A stretch of 64,000 nt of DNA from VAZQ01 sp963725065. Lineage in GTDB: Bacteria > Pseudomonadota > Alphaproteobacteria > Rhizobiales > Xanthobacteraceae. Location: assembly GCA_963725065.1 (NCBI GenBank), contig CAVRXD010000014.1, positions 1 to 64,000 of the forward strand. The letters run 5' to 3'. The notes beneath the pieces are model-generated. The model did no database searches. It was not told the DNA's origin and saw only the letters and a list, made by a program, of their open reading frames with translations. The first letter of the stretch is position 1; each line of letters begins with the position of its first letter. A program made the position numbers and the translations under genes. Shown one piece after another: positions 33,034-42,412 of this stretch.

Positions 33034-34599
33034 ATGAAATACGCGCTCTCGATTTCTGCTGCGCTGCTGCTGCTGGCCGTAGGTCAGTCCGCGCCTGCGC
33101 AGGCTCAATCGCCTCGCGAGCTCGTCAATCAGGCGATCGCCGCGGAGGGTGGCCTCGACGCATTGCGTGGATTGAAGGGGCTTGCGATCAAGGCCGACGC
33201 CATGCACTGGGAGCCCGGCCAATCCAAAACCGCCGATGGCGAGCCGCGCATGCTGGGCAATACGACGCTTACGATCACCTGGGACCTCGCCAACGGCATG
33301 GCGCGCACCCAATGGGATCGCGACATGAAATATCCAGCGGTTGAAAAGATCAAATATACCGACGTGGTGACCCCCACGCTCGGTTACGTGATCGACGACA
33401 AGGGCGCCAGCAAACCGATGTCGGGCATCCGCGTCGCCGCGACGCTGCGCGAACTCGAGCGCGCCTCGCCCACGTTGCTGCTCAAGGCGCTGGACGCCAA
33501 GAGCGGATTGCGGGCAGCCGGAAACCAGAAGCTCGGCAGCAAGACCCTGCGCGCCGTCGGCTTTGTCGATGGGGGGACGAACTTCACCGTTCTGTTCGAC
33601 CCGCAAAGCAAGCTTCCGGCCGCCATTCGCACGCGCGATGACGACAATATCGCGGGCAATTCGATCTATGATCTCGTTCCGAGCGATTGGAAAGCGGTCG
33701 GCGGCGTCAAGGTTGCCCACACGCTCTCCTATCAGCTCAACGGGGCAGAGGTCGGTAAGGTCACCTACAAGGAGGTGACGGCAAATCCGACCATCGCGGC
33801 GGACACGTTCGCGGTGCCCGAGCCTGTCAAATCCGCGGCAAAGGCGCCGGCGACCGGGAATGTGCCGTATCAATGGGTGCTCCGTCGGCTTGCGCTCGGT
33901 CGGTTTCTGGACAGCGACGGCATCATCGTTCCGCCCGGTGGAAGCCTCAAGCTGGTCGAGCTCGCGCCCAACGTGCAGCACGTGCAAGGCGGTGCGGCCA
34001 ACAACTTGATCGTCGCGATGAAGGACCATCTGGTCGTGTTCGATGCGCCTTATGGTGAGCTGCAATCGCGCTGGGTCATCGATGAGGCGAAGAAGAAGTA
34101 TCCGGGCAAGCCGATCCGATACCTGGTGCTCACCCATCATCACATGGACCACACCGGCGGCACCCGCACCTTCATGGCAGAAGGGGCCACCGTGATCGTG
34201 CCGAGCCCGGACAAAGCCTATTTTGAGAAGGTCGCCCGCATGCCGCACACCGTGGCGCCGGACGAGCTCGCAAAAAAACGCCGGGCCGCCGTCAAGGTGC
34301 AGGAGGTGAAGGACCAACTGTCGCTCAAGGACGACAGCGAGGAGATTCGCCTCTACAACATCACCAATCCGCACGTCGATGGCATGATCATCGGACACTT
34401 GGTCAAGCCCAATATCGTGTATGTCACGGACATCCTGTCGCCGCGCGGGCCGATCGAGCGCAATCCCGGCACGCTCGCCGTCGGCGAAGCGCTCAAGAAG
34501 AACGGCATTACCAACTCCACGATCGCGGGTGGTCATGGTACGACCGCCAAGCAGGCGGAGATCGGCGCTGCCCTGGGGACGGAAGTGAGCAGCCGCTAG
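33034..34599 (+). CDS. MBL-fold metallo-hydrolase, exported
   Basis: 521-aa periplasmic protein. Signal peptide ends PAQAQ near residue 25. The N-terminal half (about 25-270) is a lipoprotein-carrier-like beta domain. The C-terminal half is a metallo-beta-lactamase domain with the metal motif LTHHHMDHTGG near residues 366-376, then NPHVDGMIIGHL, VTDILSP and GGHG as further ligands. Related to the SoxH/quinohemoprotein-associated and hydroxyacylglutathione hydrolase-like groups; the substrate is unknown. A terminator follows 20 nt downstream. Confidence 0.9.
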   Translation: MKYALSISAALLLLAVGQSAPAQAQSPRELVNQAIAAEGGLDALRGLKGLAIKADAMHWEPGQSKTADGEPRMLGNTTLTITWDLANGMARTQWDRDMKYPAVEKIKYTDVVTPTLGYVIDDKGASKPMSGIRVAATLRELERASPTLLLKALDAKSGLRAAGNQKLGSKTLRAVGFVDGGTNFTVLFDPQSKLPAAIRTRDDDNIAGNSIYDLVPSDWKAVGGVKVAHTLSYQLNGAEVGKVTYKEVTANPTIAADTFAVPEPVKSAAKAPATGNVPYQWVLRRLALGRFLDSDGIIVPPGGSLKLVELAPNVQHVQGGAANNLIVAMKDHLVVFDAPYGELQSRWVIDEAKKKYPGKPIRYLVLTHHHMDHTGGTRTFMAEGATVIVPSPDKAYFEKVARMPHTVAPDELAKKRRAAVKVQEVKDQLSLKDDSEEIRLYNITNPHVDGMIIGHLVKPNIVYVTDILSPRGPIERNPGTLAVGEALKKNGITNSTIAGGHGTTAKQAEIGAALGTEVSSR

Positions 34600-34618
34600 C
34601 TTCGGGTCCGCACGTTGC

Positions 34619-34654
34619 GCGGCGTCCGGTCATGAGCCGGGCGCCGCCTTTTCC
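34619..34654 (+). terminator. Intrinsic terminator after the MBL-fold gene
   Basis: An 11-bp stem GCGGCGTCCGG (34619-34629) and CCGGGCGCCGC (34637-34647), with one G-T wobble and a 7-nt loop, is followed by CTTTTCC. It starts 20 nt after the stop codon at 34599. Confidence 0.7.
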
Positions 34655-34825
34655 GCACTCGTCCGCGCTTGCGCGCGCCGCGATCCGCAGTCGCCATCAC
34701 TGTACCGTTGCGCTTGTCGTATCTGGCGTCGCGTTTCCTGCGCGTCAGCCGATTAGGTTCCTCGAATTCACGCAGGCCGCCGTCAAAGCTCGACATCCGC
34801 AGGCATCTGTGGAATCTGACGGCCA

Positions 34826-35827
34826 ATGTTCTCGACCGACCCGTCCCCGACCAGACGTCCTGCCGTACTGTTCGCACTGATCCTGCTGGCCTGGGCCACC
34901 TCGAGCCCGCATCCGGCGGTCGCGCAGACCTCGGCCGAGGGGGAGCAAACTCCGGCGCGCTTGCTGGCGGCGGCGAAGAGCTGGGGTTACCAGCTGCACA
35001 AATTCGATCCTGACACGCTTGCCGCCTCTTCCTACGATATGCTGGTGATCGACTATTCGCGCGATGGTAAGCCCGCGCGCGCATTGACGCCGGAAGAGGT
35101 CGACAAGATCAGGGTCAAGCCCGACGGCGAGCGACGCATCGTGCTCGCCTATCTCTCGATCGGGGTGGCGCAGACATATCGCTACTATTGGAAATGGTAC
35201 TGGGGTTGGGTCTTTGGTGTGCTCTCCCCGCGCTGGCTCGGAAGCGAAAATCCGGAGTGGCGTGGGAACTACGGTGTGCGCTATTGGCACGAAGGCTGGC
35301 AGAAAATCATCCTCGGCGGCGAGAACAGTTATCTCGAGCGCATCGTCAAAGCGGGGTTTGACGGCGTCTATCTCGACGGGGTCGATGAATACGTCGACAT
35401 GGTCAAGGAGAAGCGCAATGCCCGGGCGCTGATGATCGCGTTCGTGAAGGCAATTGCCGAGCGTGCTCGCGTGCTCAAACCCGGGTTTCTTGTCGTGCCC
35501 CAGAACGCCGAGGCGCTGCTCGCCGACGCGTCCTATCGCGCGGTCATCGACGGAATCGGCAAGGAGGATCTGTTGTTCGGCGATGACGTCAGCCAACAGC
35601 CGAACGATCCCAAATCGATTGTGTCCGATGTCGTTCGCTTGAAGCTGCTGACCGCCGACCACAAGCCTGTCTTCGTCGTGGAATATCTCGACGCGCCGCA
35701 GGAGATCGAGCGGGCCAGGAGACGGCTCGAGCGTTACGGCTTCATCCCATATTTCACTGACCGCGCGCTGGATTCCATGCGCGTCGGCGACGTTCCTGCT
35801 CCCGACCACGCAGCCGACAAGAAATAG
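34826..35827 (+). CDS. Putative glycoside hydrolase, GH114/TM1410-like, exported
   Basis: 333-aa secreted TIM-barrel protein of the endo-alpha-1,4-polygalactosaminidase-like/TM1410 family. Signal peptide ends AVAQ near residue 34. YDMLVIDYSRDG and GFDGVYLDGVDEY carry the acidic residues at strand ends, and KPGFLVVPQNAEAL is also conserved in the family. WGYQLHKFD opens the domain. Such enzymes would cut galactosamine-containing exopolysaccharide; substrate unproven. The ATG at 34826 gives the signal peptide. Confidence 0.88.
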   Translation: MFSTDPSPTRRPAVLFALILLAWATSSPHPAVAQTSAEGEQTPARLLAAAKSWGYQLHKFDPDTLAASSYDMLVIDYSRDGKPARALTPEEVDKIRVKPDGERRIVLAYLSIGVAQTYRYYWKWYWGWVFGVLSPRWLGSENPEWRGNYGVRYWHEGWQKIILGGENSYLERIVKAGFDGVYLDGVDEYVDMVKEKRNARALMIAFVKAIAERARVLKPGFLVVPQNAEALLADASYRAVIDGIGKEDLLFGDDVSQQPNDPKSIVSDVVRLKLLTADHKPVFVVEYLDAPQEIERARRRLERYGFIPYFTDRALDSMRVGDVPAPDHAADKK

Positions 35828-35917
35828 GCGGGTGCGGCAACGTCGCCTGAATTCGTGCACGATGGTCAAACCGGCGGACGGGAATGACCCTGCAGCGGTT
35901 TATTTGCCGATAAGCGC

Positions 35918-36700
35918 TCAATACCCGAATTGCTCGCGCAGGATACGTTCGTCCAGACTGTGGCCGGGATCGAACAGCATCTGCATCGAGATGCTGTGAT
36001 CCATCTGGATATCGACCGTGCGGACCGCCCGGACCTCATCATGGTCGGCGACGGCGGCGACCGGGCGCTTCTCTGGCTCCAGCACCTCCACGCGGACCCG
36101 CGCGGTGTCGGGCAGGAGCGCACCGCGCCAACGCCGCGGCCGGAATGGGCTGATCGGGGTCAGCGCCATCAGCGGGGCGTTGATCGGCAGGATTGGCCCC
36201 TGAGCCGACAGATTATACGCGGTCGATCCGGCGGGCGTTGCCAGCAGCACGCCGTCCGCGACCAGTTCAGGCAGCCGCTCCTCGCCGTCGATCAGGACGC
36301 GCAGTCGTGCCGCCTGATAGGTCTGCCGAAACAGCGAGACCTCGTTGAAGGCGTGAAACTCCACCCGGCCGCCGTCCTCATCATGCGCGCACATCAGTAG
36401 CGGATGGATCACCGTGACGTGGGACTTTGACAGCCGTTTCGGCAGATCGTCCGGGGAATACTCGTTCATGAGGAAGCCGACGGTGCCGCGGTGCATCCCG
36501 TAGATCGGCTTGCCCGTTTTCATGAACCGGTGCAGGGTTTGCAGCATGAGCCCGTCGCCGCCTAGCGCCACGATGACATCGGCGTCCTCGGCGGAGACGT
36601 TGTCGTAGCGGGCGGACAGCCGTTGGAGCGCCTCATGCGCCTCACCGATTGGGCTGGCGACGAAGGCTATACGCTCGAAGCTCGCGTTCGCGGGGCTCAT
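35918..36700 (-). CDS. nadK: NAD kinase
   Basis: Phosphorylates NAD to NADP with ATP or polyphosphate in the cytosol. 260 aa, the short alphaproteobacterial form. The catalytic GGDG motif is at residues 47-50, followed by FNEVSLFR and the TPAGSTAYNLSAQGP motif that binds NAD and forms the active site. The start is ATG at 36700; the extended in-frame region is less likely. It diverges from cutA across a 62-nt region. Confidence 0.96.
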   Translation of the reverse strand: MSPANASFERIAFVASPIGEAHEALQRLSARYDNVSAEDADVIVALGGDGLMLQTLHRFMKTGKPIYGMHRGTVGFLMNEYSPDDLPKRLSKSHVTVIHPLLMCAHDEDGGRVEFHAFNEVSLFRQTYQAARLRVLIDGEERLPELVADGVLLATPAGSTAYNLSAQGPILPINAPLMALTPISPFRPRRWRGALLPDTARVRVEVLEPEKRPVAAVADHDEVRAVRTVDIQMDHSISMQMLFDPGHSLDERILREQFGY

Positions 36701-36762
36701 GGGTGAATTTCGACACACGATCAGCCGGCCAGTGGCGCCCGCGCCCGGCAAGGTGGGTGAAT

Positions 36763-37095
36763 ATGGAGCGCGCAGTCCTGGTCTATACGACGTTTCCCTC
36801 GATTGTCGAGGCGGAGCGGGCCGGGCGCGTCCTGGTCGAACGACGCTTGTGCGCCTGCGTGAACATTCTTCCCGGCATGGTTTCGCACTATTGGTGGCAG
36901 GGCGCCGTCGAACGTGGCGAGGAAGTGGTGATGATCATCAAGACCCGCGGCTCCCTCGCCGAGCATGTTGGTACCGCCGTGAAGGAGATGCATTCCTACA
37001 CCACGCCCGCGATTCTGGTCATTCCGATCGAGAGCATCGATAAGGGCTATCTCGACTGGCTCATGGCCGAGACTGATCCGGAAGCGAAGGGCTGA
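36763..37095 (+). CDS. cutA: Divalent-cation tolerance protein CutA
   Basis: 110-aa trimeric ferredoxin-fold protein. VYTTFPSIVEAERAGRVLVE, LCACVNILPG, HYWWQGAVERGEEVVMIIKT and HSYTTPAILVIPI are the family motifs. It has been linked to copper tolerance in E. coli, but the molecular role is uncertain. The ATG at 36763 follows AAGGTG. Confidence 0.95.
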   Translation: MERAVLVYTTFPSIVEAERAGRVLVERRLCACVNILPGMVSHYWWQGAVERGEEVVMIIKTRGSLAEHVGTAVKEMHSYTTPAILVIPIESIDKGYLDWLMAETDPEAKG

Positions 37096-37289
37096 CGCGT
37101 GTCGGCGCCGCGCCGGTCGGCGGCGCAGGCCGAAGCGCCGCAGACGAGCGCAGGTCCTCGCAGACCGCGTGGGGGGCCGACACGCTGGCGCTCCGGGTGT
37201 GTCCCGCCGACTACAAGAGCACACATTCTGCCTTTCGCCACGCCCGCGGCAGTCACCGGCGTTGACACGCTCCTTCCGACTTCCCTACC

Positions 37290-37475
37290 GTGAACGTCGA
37301 CGGTTCCCTTCGGGGATCAATAGGGAACGCGGTGAGGCGAGAGATCGCTAATGCCGCGGCTGCCCCCGCAACTGTAAGCGGCGAATCTTCCGTCATCGTG
37401 CCACTGGGCTCTCGGGTCCCGGGAAGGCGGCGGAAGGTAGTGACCCGCGAGCCAGGAGACCTGCCGTCAGCCGTG
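37290..37475 (+). promoter_or_regulatory. Cobalamin riboswitch
   Basis: Adenosylcobalamin-type riboswitch aptamer in front of the btu operon. The B12 box core GCCGCGGCTGCCCCCGCAAC and the following TGTAAGCGG, the CACTGG element, GGGAAGGCGG, the TGACCCGCGAGCCAGGAGAC element and the closing CTGCCGTCAG are all present. Outer stem strands GACGG (37299-37303) and CCGTC (37464-37468) can close it. High B12 would repress the genes that follow. I did not find a terminator hairpin downstream, so control is probably on translation. Confidence 0.93.
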
Positions 37476-37596
37476 GTCACACGCGAGCATGTCGGCCGGG
37501 GTGTCCTGACAGAGCCGAGCCAGCTCGTACGGTGGTACGTCTGGTGAGACTTCGTTCGCAGGTGACGTGCCACAAACGTCGCGCCCGAGGTCTCGT

Positions 37597-39673
37597 ATGT
37601 TTTCCATCGCCGTCGCGGCACATCGTGCCGCAAGACTCCACCCTTTTCTCCTCACATCGACCGTACTCGTTTCTTTGGGGCCTCTCTGTTCCTCGCCCGC
37701 TCTCTCGCAGCAGAGCGCGTCCCCAGACTTAAGCCTGCCGGAAGTTGTCGTAGCGCGCCCGGTCGTGCGGCCGCGCGCCCCGGCGCCCGCGCCGCGATCG
37801 TCGAGCGCGCCCCCGCGCACGCAGTTGCCGCCCGCCGAGGCCGCACCTGAGGCCAATGCACAGGTCGTGTACAGTCCGACCGCGGTAGCGACTCCAGCCC
37901 GTGACATCGCAAGCTCGGTGACGGTCATCACCGCCGCGGATATCGAGCGCGAGCAGCGTCGTACGGTGCCGGATGCCCTCGCCAACGTACCCGGCCTCAA
38001 CATCGTGCAGACCGGCGGGCCCGGCGGCCAGACCTCGGTCTTCATGCGCGGCACCAACGCAAACCAGGTCAAGGTGCTCATCGATGGCATTGACGTCAGC
38101 GATCCCAGCAACCCCAATCGCTCGTTCGATTTCGGCCAGTTGCTGACCGCCGACATCGCCCGCATCGAGGTGCTGCGCGGCCCGCAGAGCGGCCTCTATG
38201 GCGCGGATGCGATCGGCGGCGTGATCTCAATCATCACCAAGAAGGGTGACGGGCCGCCGAAGGCGACGGCCGTGGTCGAGGGCGGCTCGTTTGGCACCTT
38301 TAACCAGATTGCCAGCCTCAGTGGCGGCGACCAGCGCGGCAATTATGCGTTCACGGCAGCACATTTTCGCACCGCCAGTACACCGGTGACGCCGCTCGAG
38401 CTGCTGCCACCGGGCCGTCCGCGGATAAACAACTCATACGAAAATTGGACCTACTCGACCAAGCTCGGCCACAACGTATCTGACAACCTCGCGCTCAATT
38501 GGGTGGGACGATTCACCGATGCCACACTGCATTTCACCGGCGACGATTTCTCGGTCTTCCCTTCGGTGCCAAATGCAGTCCAGAGCATCCAGGCTGCGCA
38601 CCAGTTTTACCAACGCGGGGAAGCGGTATTGACGGCGCTGGACGGCCGCCTGGTGAATTATTTCGGCGTCAACTACACCGACACATTTAACTGGAACAAG
38701 GCTCCCGACCCGGCGGCGCCAGGCATCAACAAGGGCGACCGCACCCGATATGACTGGCACTCGGTGTTCGAGCCATTGCCCGGTCAGTTCTTAATTACAG
38801 GCCTGCAGCAGGAGACTGAGCGGCTCGATACCGGGACGCTGATGGCGTCGAATGGGACGACTTCGGCTTTCGCAGAGTTGCAGACGCAAGCTCGCCCAGC
38901 GTCTGTTCCTGGTCAGCAACGTCCGCTACGACGAGAACGACGCCTTCGGCAATCGCACGACTTACCGCCTCGCGCCGGCCTTCATAGTTCCGGTGACCGA
39001 GTCGAAGCTGAAGGCGAGCTTGGGTACCGGTTTCAAGACACCGACCCTGAGCCAGTTATACGTCGATTTTCGGCCGGCCTTCAATTTTTTCGGCAATCCT
39101 AATCTGTTGCCGGAACAGAGCGTCGGCTACGATTTCGGATTCGAGCAGCCGCTTGCCAACGACCGCTTTCGCTTCGGCGTGACCCGCTACCACAACAATA
39201 TCACCAATCTCATCAACACCAATGCAACCGGCACCTCGTACATCAATGTCGGCGAGGCGATCACGTCGGGCTACGAGGCCTTCGCATCGGCCGCCGTCAC
39301 CGACCGCCTGCGGCTGCGCACGGACTACACCTATACCAAGGCGATTGACGCGATCACGGAGCTCGAATTGCTCCGGCGCCCGCGACACAAATACACCTTG
39401 GCCGCCGAGTGGAATCCCACCGATCAGCTTCTTCTCTCGGCGACTTGGCTCCGCGTCAGCACCTGGATCGACGGCAATCGCGATTTCTCGATCCAGCGCC
39501 TGACCGCACCCGGCTATGCCGTCCTCAATCTAGCGGCCAACTACACCGTCAACCAATACACGACCGTGTTCGGTCGCATCGACAACCTGCTCAACGAGCG
39601 TTATCAGAACCCGACCGGCTTCGACCGCCCGGGTCTTGGTATCTTCGGAGGGATCCGGGTTGCCAATCGATAG
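37597..39673 (+). pseudogene. btuB: TonB-dependent B12 receptor, btuB-like, frameshifted
   Basis: Outer-membrane TonB-dependent receptor for cobalamin. Signal peptide, then the TonB-box-like LPEVVV, a Pro-rich linker, the plug (VTVITAADIEREQRR, QVKVLIDGID, IEVLRGPQSGLYGADAIGGV) and barrel strands are in frame from 37597 to about 38888. The barrel continues in the next frame as LAQRLFLVSNVRYDENDAFG to GGIRVANR at 39673. The shift equals one extra base; removing the G at 38890 restores Q-L-A-Q-R-L. This is either a real mutation or a sequencing error. All other segments are intact. If real, the riboswitch leads to a truncated receptor. Confidence 0.87.
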
Positions 39674-39711
39674 CGGCACAAGACGATCGCGGATCGCGGC
39701 CTGACAAGAGG

Positions 39712-40587
39712 ATGTTTGCAACGGTGCGCTGTCGTCGTCTCATCCTGAATGCGGTCGCGTTGCTGTTCGCGATCGCGCACCTGGGTGCGACCGACGCGCC
39801 GGGAAAGCCCCGGCGCATCGTCTCGCTCAACATGTGCGTGGACGAGCTCGTTCTGCGGCTCGCGGAGCCGCAGAACATTGCGTCGGTTACCTGGCTGTCC
39901 CGCGATCCGAAGAACTCGAACGTAGCGGAGCTGGGTGCCCGCATCCCCGTCAATCACGGGCTCGCGGAAGAGATCATCCCCTTGAATCCGGATTTGATCA
40001 TCGCGGGCATCTACACCGCACGGACGGCGGTCGCGATGTTGAAGCGTGTCGGCATTCCGGTATTGGAGATTGGTGTTCCCAAGAGCCTTGACGACGTCCG
40101 TGCGCAGATCCGTGAAATCGCCGGGCTGATCGGCGAACGGGAGAGAGGTGAAAGCGTCGTGGCCGACATGGATCGGCGCCTCGCGGCGCTGCCGCACCCG
40201 CCGTCGTCGGACCGACCGCGCGCCGTGGTGCTCAATCCAAACGGCGCGACCGTCGGGAAGGGAACGCTGGTCGACGAGATCATGACCCGGGCCGGACTCA
40301 CAAACGTAGCCGCGGAGCTCGGCATCGACAGCTATGGACAGATCCCTTTGGAAGCAGTGGCCGCGAACGCGGTCGACGTTCTGATCGTCAGTGCAAGCCG
40401 CGACGGACCGCCCGCACTCGCGACGGAAATCCTGCGCCACCCCGTGCTCGCCGCGCTCTCGGACCGCACCCGGGTCGTGGTGATGCCGGGGCGGCTATGG
40501 AACTGCGGCGGCCCTGCCGTGGTCGAGGCGATCGAGCGACTGATGCAGATCGCGACTGAGGTTCGCGCCGAGGCGCAGCCAAAATGA
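39712..40587 (+). CDS. btuF: Cobalamin ABC transporter substrate-binding protein
   Basis: 291-aa periplasmic binding protein of the BtuF/FepB (cluster A-II) fold. Signal peptide about residues 1-26. RRIVSLNMCVDELVLRLAEP starts the first lobe. NPDLIIAGIYTARTAVAMLKRVGIPV and the long helix DDVRAQIREIAGLIGERER join the lobes, and VDVLIVSA and GRLWNCGGPAVVEAI lie in the second lobe. Downstream of the B12 riboswitch and receptor. Its stop overlaps the permease start by four bases (ATGA). Confidence 0.9.
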   Translation: MFATVRCRRLILNAVALLFAIAHLGATDAPGKPRRIVSLNMCVDELVLRLAEPQNIASVTWLSRDPKNSNVAELGARIPVNHGLAEEIIPLNPDLIIAGIYTARTAVAMLKRVGIPVLEIGVPKSLDDVRAQIREIAGLIGERERGESVVADMDRRLAALPHPPSSDRPRAVVLNPNGATVGKGTLVDEIMTRAGLTNVAAELGIDSYGQIPLEAVAANAVDVLIVSASRDGPPALATEILRHPVLAALSDRTRVVVMPGRLWNCGGPAVVEAIERLMQIATEVRAEAQPK

Positions 40588-41618
40588 TGCGCGCTTCGGC
40601 CGTCGATCCGGTGCGGCACGCCCGCGTGCCGCCATACGGCGTTCTGGTGGCCGGCCTCGCGATCCTCGTTGTCATCCTGATGGGGGCATCGCTTGCGATC
40701 GGCTACGCACCGCTCGATCTGGTGCAGGCGTTCCGGGATGTCTTCAAGGGCGAAAAAACGCTCGCCACGCTGGTGCTCACCGAACTGCGGCTGCCGCGCG
40801 CGCTGCTCGGCTGTTTCGTCGGCCTCAGTCTCGGCATCAGCGGCGCCGCCATGCAGGGGCTGTTGCGTAATCCGCTCGCCGAGCCGGGCATCATCGGTGT
40901 GTCCGGCGCGGCGGCATTCGGCGCCGTCACGGTGTTCTATTTCGGCTTGGCCGGCGCGCTGTCGCTTGCGCTCCCGCTCGGCGGCATCGCCGGAGCCGCG
41001 GCGGCAACCTTCCTGCTCTACGGGCTCTCGGGTCGCGGCGCCGGAACGATGACGCTGATCCTCGCGGGTGTGGCCATCAATAGCTTTGCGGGAGCGCTCA
41101 CGTCGCTCGCGCTCAATCTCTCGCCCAATCCGTACGCGGTAACGGAGATCGTATTCTGGCTGTTGGGATCGCTGGCCGACCGTAGCTTGCCCTATGTGTG
41201 GCTGATCCTGCCTTTGATGATCATCGGATGGGGGCTGCTGCTGGTATCGGGTCCGGCGCTCGACGGGCTCACGCTCGGCGAGGATACGGCAAAGAGCCTG
41301 GGCTTCGACCTCGGTCGTCTGAGGCTGCAGCTCATCGCCGGGACCGCGCTCGCCGTCGGCAGCGCCGTTGCGGTGACTGGCGCGATCGCGTTCGTCGGTC
41401 TGGTCGTGCCGCACCTGCTCAGACCCCTGGTGGCCCACCGGCCGGGACGCCTTCTGCTGGTGAGCGGGCTTGGCGGAGCGGCTCTGACCCTTGCCGCCGA
41501 CATCAGCGTTCGCCTCCTGCCGATCCGGCCGGAGCTCAAGCTCGGGGTGGTGACCGCGATCATCGGAGCGCCGTTCCTGTTCGGCCTGATCTACCGGTTG
41601 CGCGAGGAGGAGGCGTGA
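40584..41618 (+). CDS. btuC: Cobalamin ABC transporter permease (FecCD family)
   Basis: 344-aa inner-membrane permease with about ten helices. LRLPRALLGCFVGLSLGISGAAMQGLLRNPLAEPGIIGVS is the FecCD signature and contains the coupling region; the Gly-rich SGRGAGTMTLILAGVAI helix follows. It shares the ATGA overlap with btuF, and its TGA shares one base with the ATG of the ATPase (TGATG). All three are therefore coupled. Confidence 0.94.
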   Translation: MMRASAVDPVRHARVPPYGVLVAGLAILVVILMGASLAIGYAPLDLVQAFRDVFKGEKTLATLVLTELRLPRALLGCFVGLSLGISGAAMQGLLRNPLAEPGIIGVSGAAAFGAVTVFYFGLAGALSLALPLGGIAGAAAATFLLYGLSGRGAGTMTLILAGVAINSFAGALTSLALNLSPNPYAVTEIVFWLLGSLADRSLPYVWLILPLMIIGWGLLLVSGPALDGLTLGEDTAKSLGFDLGRLRLQLIAGTALAVGSAVAVTGAIAFVGLVVPHLLRPLVAHRPGRLLLVSGLGGAALTLAADISVRLLPIRPELKLGVVTAIIGAPFLFGLIYRLREEEA

Positions 41619-42412
41619 TGGAGATCGAGGCGCAGGGCATTGCCATACGCTTTGGGCCGGTATCGTTGTTGGAAGGCGTCGATCTGGCAATGCGGGGCGG
41701 CGAGATGGTCGGCCTGATCGGGCCCAATGGTTCGGGCAAGACAACACTGTTGCGGGTGCTCGCCAATCTCCGCGCGCCCGAAGCGGGCAGGGTGCATTAC
41801 GCCGGACGAACCGCCGCCGAGATTGGGACGCGCGAGCTCTCGCGCCAGATCGCCTACCTCGCCCAGGGGGGCGCCGTCCATTGGCCGATGCGGGTCGAGA
41901 CCTTGGTCGCGCTGGGCCGGCTGCCGCACCGGCGCCCGTTCCAGGGCCACGATGCGGCGGACCGGCATGCGATCGAGCGGGCGATGACCGCAGCCGACGT
42001 CGCTTATCTTCGCACCCGGACGATGGGACAGATCTCGGGCGGCGAACGCTTGCGTGTGCTGCTCGCGCGCGCCCTGGCCGTCGACGCCCGGGTCCTGCTG
42101 GCGGACGAGCCCATCGCCGCGCTCGATCCGCTGCATCAGCTGCAGGTGATGGAATTGCTGCGAATGATCGCGAGCGAGGGACGGGGGGTCATCGTCGTGT
42201 TGCATGATCTGGCGCTGGCGACGCGCTTTTGTGACCGTCTCATCCTGCTTGCGCGCGGAGGCATCCTGGTGGAAGGCGCGCCGGCGCAAGTCCTGACCGA
42301 TGCCCATGTCGCAGAGGCCTATGGCGTGGAGGTGGTTCGCGGCGAGCGTGACGGTGTGCCGTTCCTGTTGCCGTGGAAGCCATCAGCGCAATCCGAGGGA
42401 GACGTGCCGTGA
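41618..42412 (+). CDS. btuD: Cobalamin ABC transporter ATP-binding protein
   Basis: 264-aa ATPase of the FecE/BtuD family. Walker A GPNGSGKTT (residues 35-43), signature ISGGERLRVLLARAL (slightly divergent LSGGQ), Walker B VLLADEPIAALDP and the switch His in VLHDLALA. The ATG overlaps the stop of the permease. The C-terminal TGA overlaps the GTG start of the next gene (GTGA). Confidence 0.94.
   Translation: MEIEAQGIAIRFGPVSLLEGVDLAMRGGEMVGLIGPNGSGKTTLLRVLANLRAPEAGRVHYAGRTAAEIGTRELSRQIAYLAQGGAVHWPMRVETLVALGRLPHRRPFQGHDAADRHAIERAMTAADVAYLRTRTMGQISGGERLRVLLARALAVDARVLLADEPIAALDPLHQLQVMELLRMIASEGRGVIVVLHDLALATRFCDRLILLARGGILVEGAPAQVLTDAHVAEAYGVEVVRGERDGVPFLLPWKPSAQSEGDVP

Noticed and set aside
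37475..37597. Terminator or anti-terminator as the expression platform of the B12 riboswitch
   Set aside because: No stem followed by a U-run is visible before the receptor gene; translational control is as likely.
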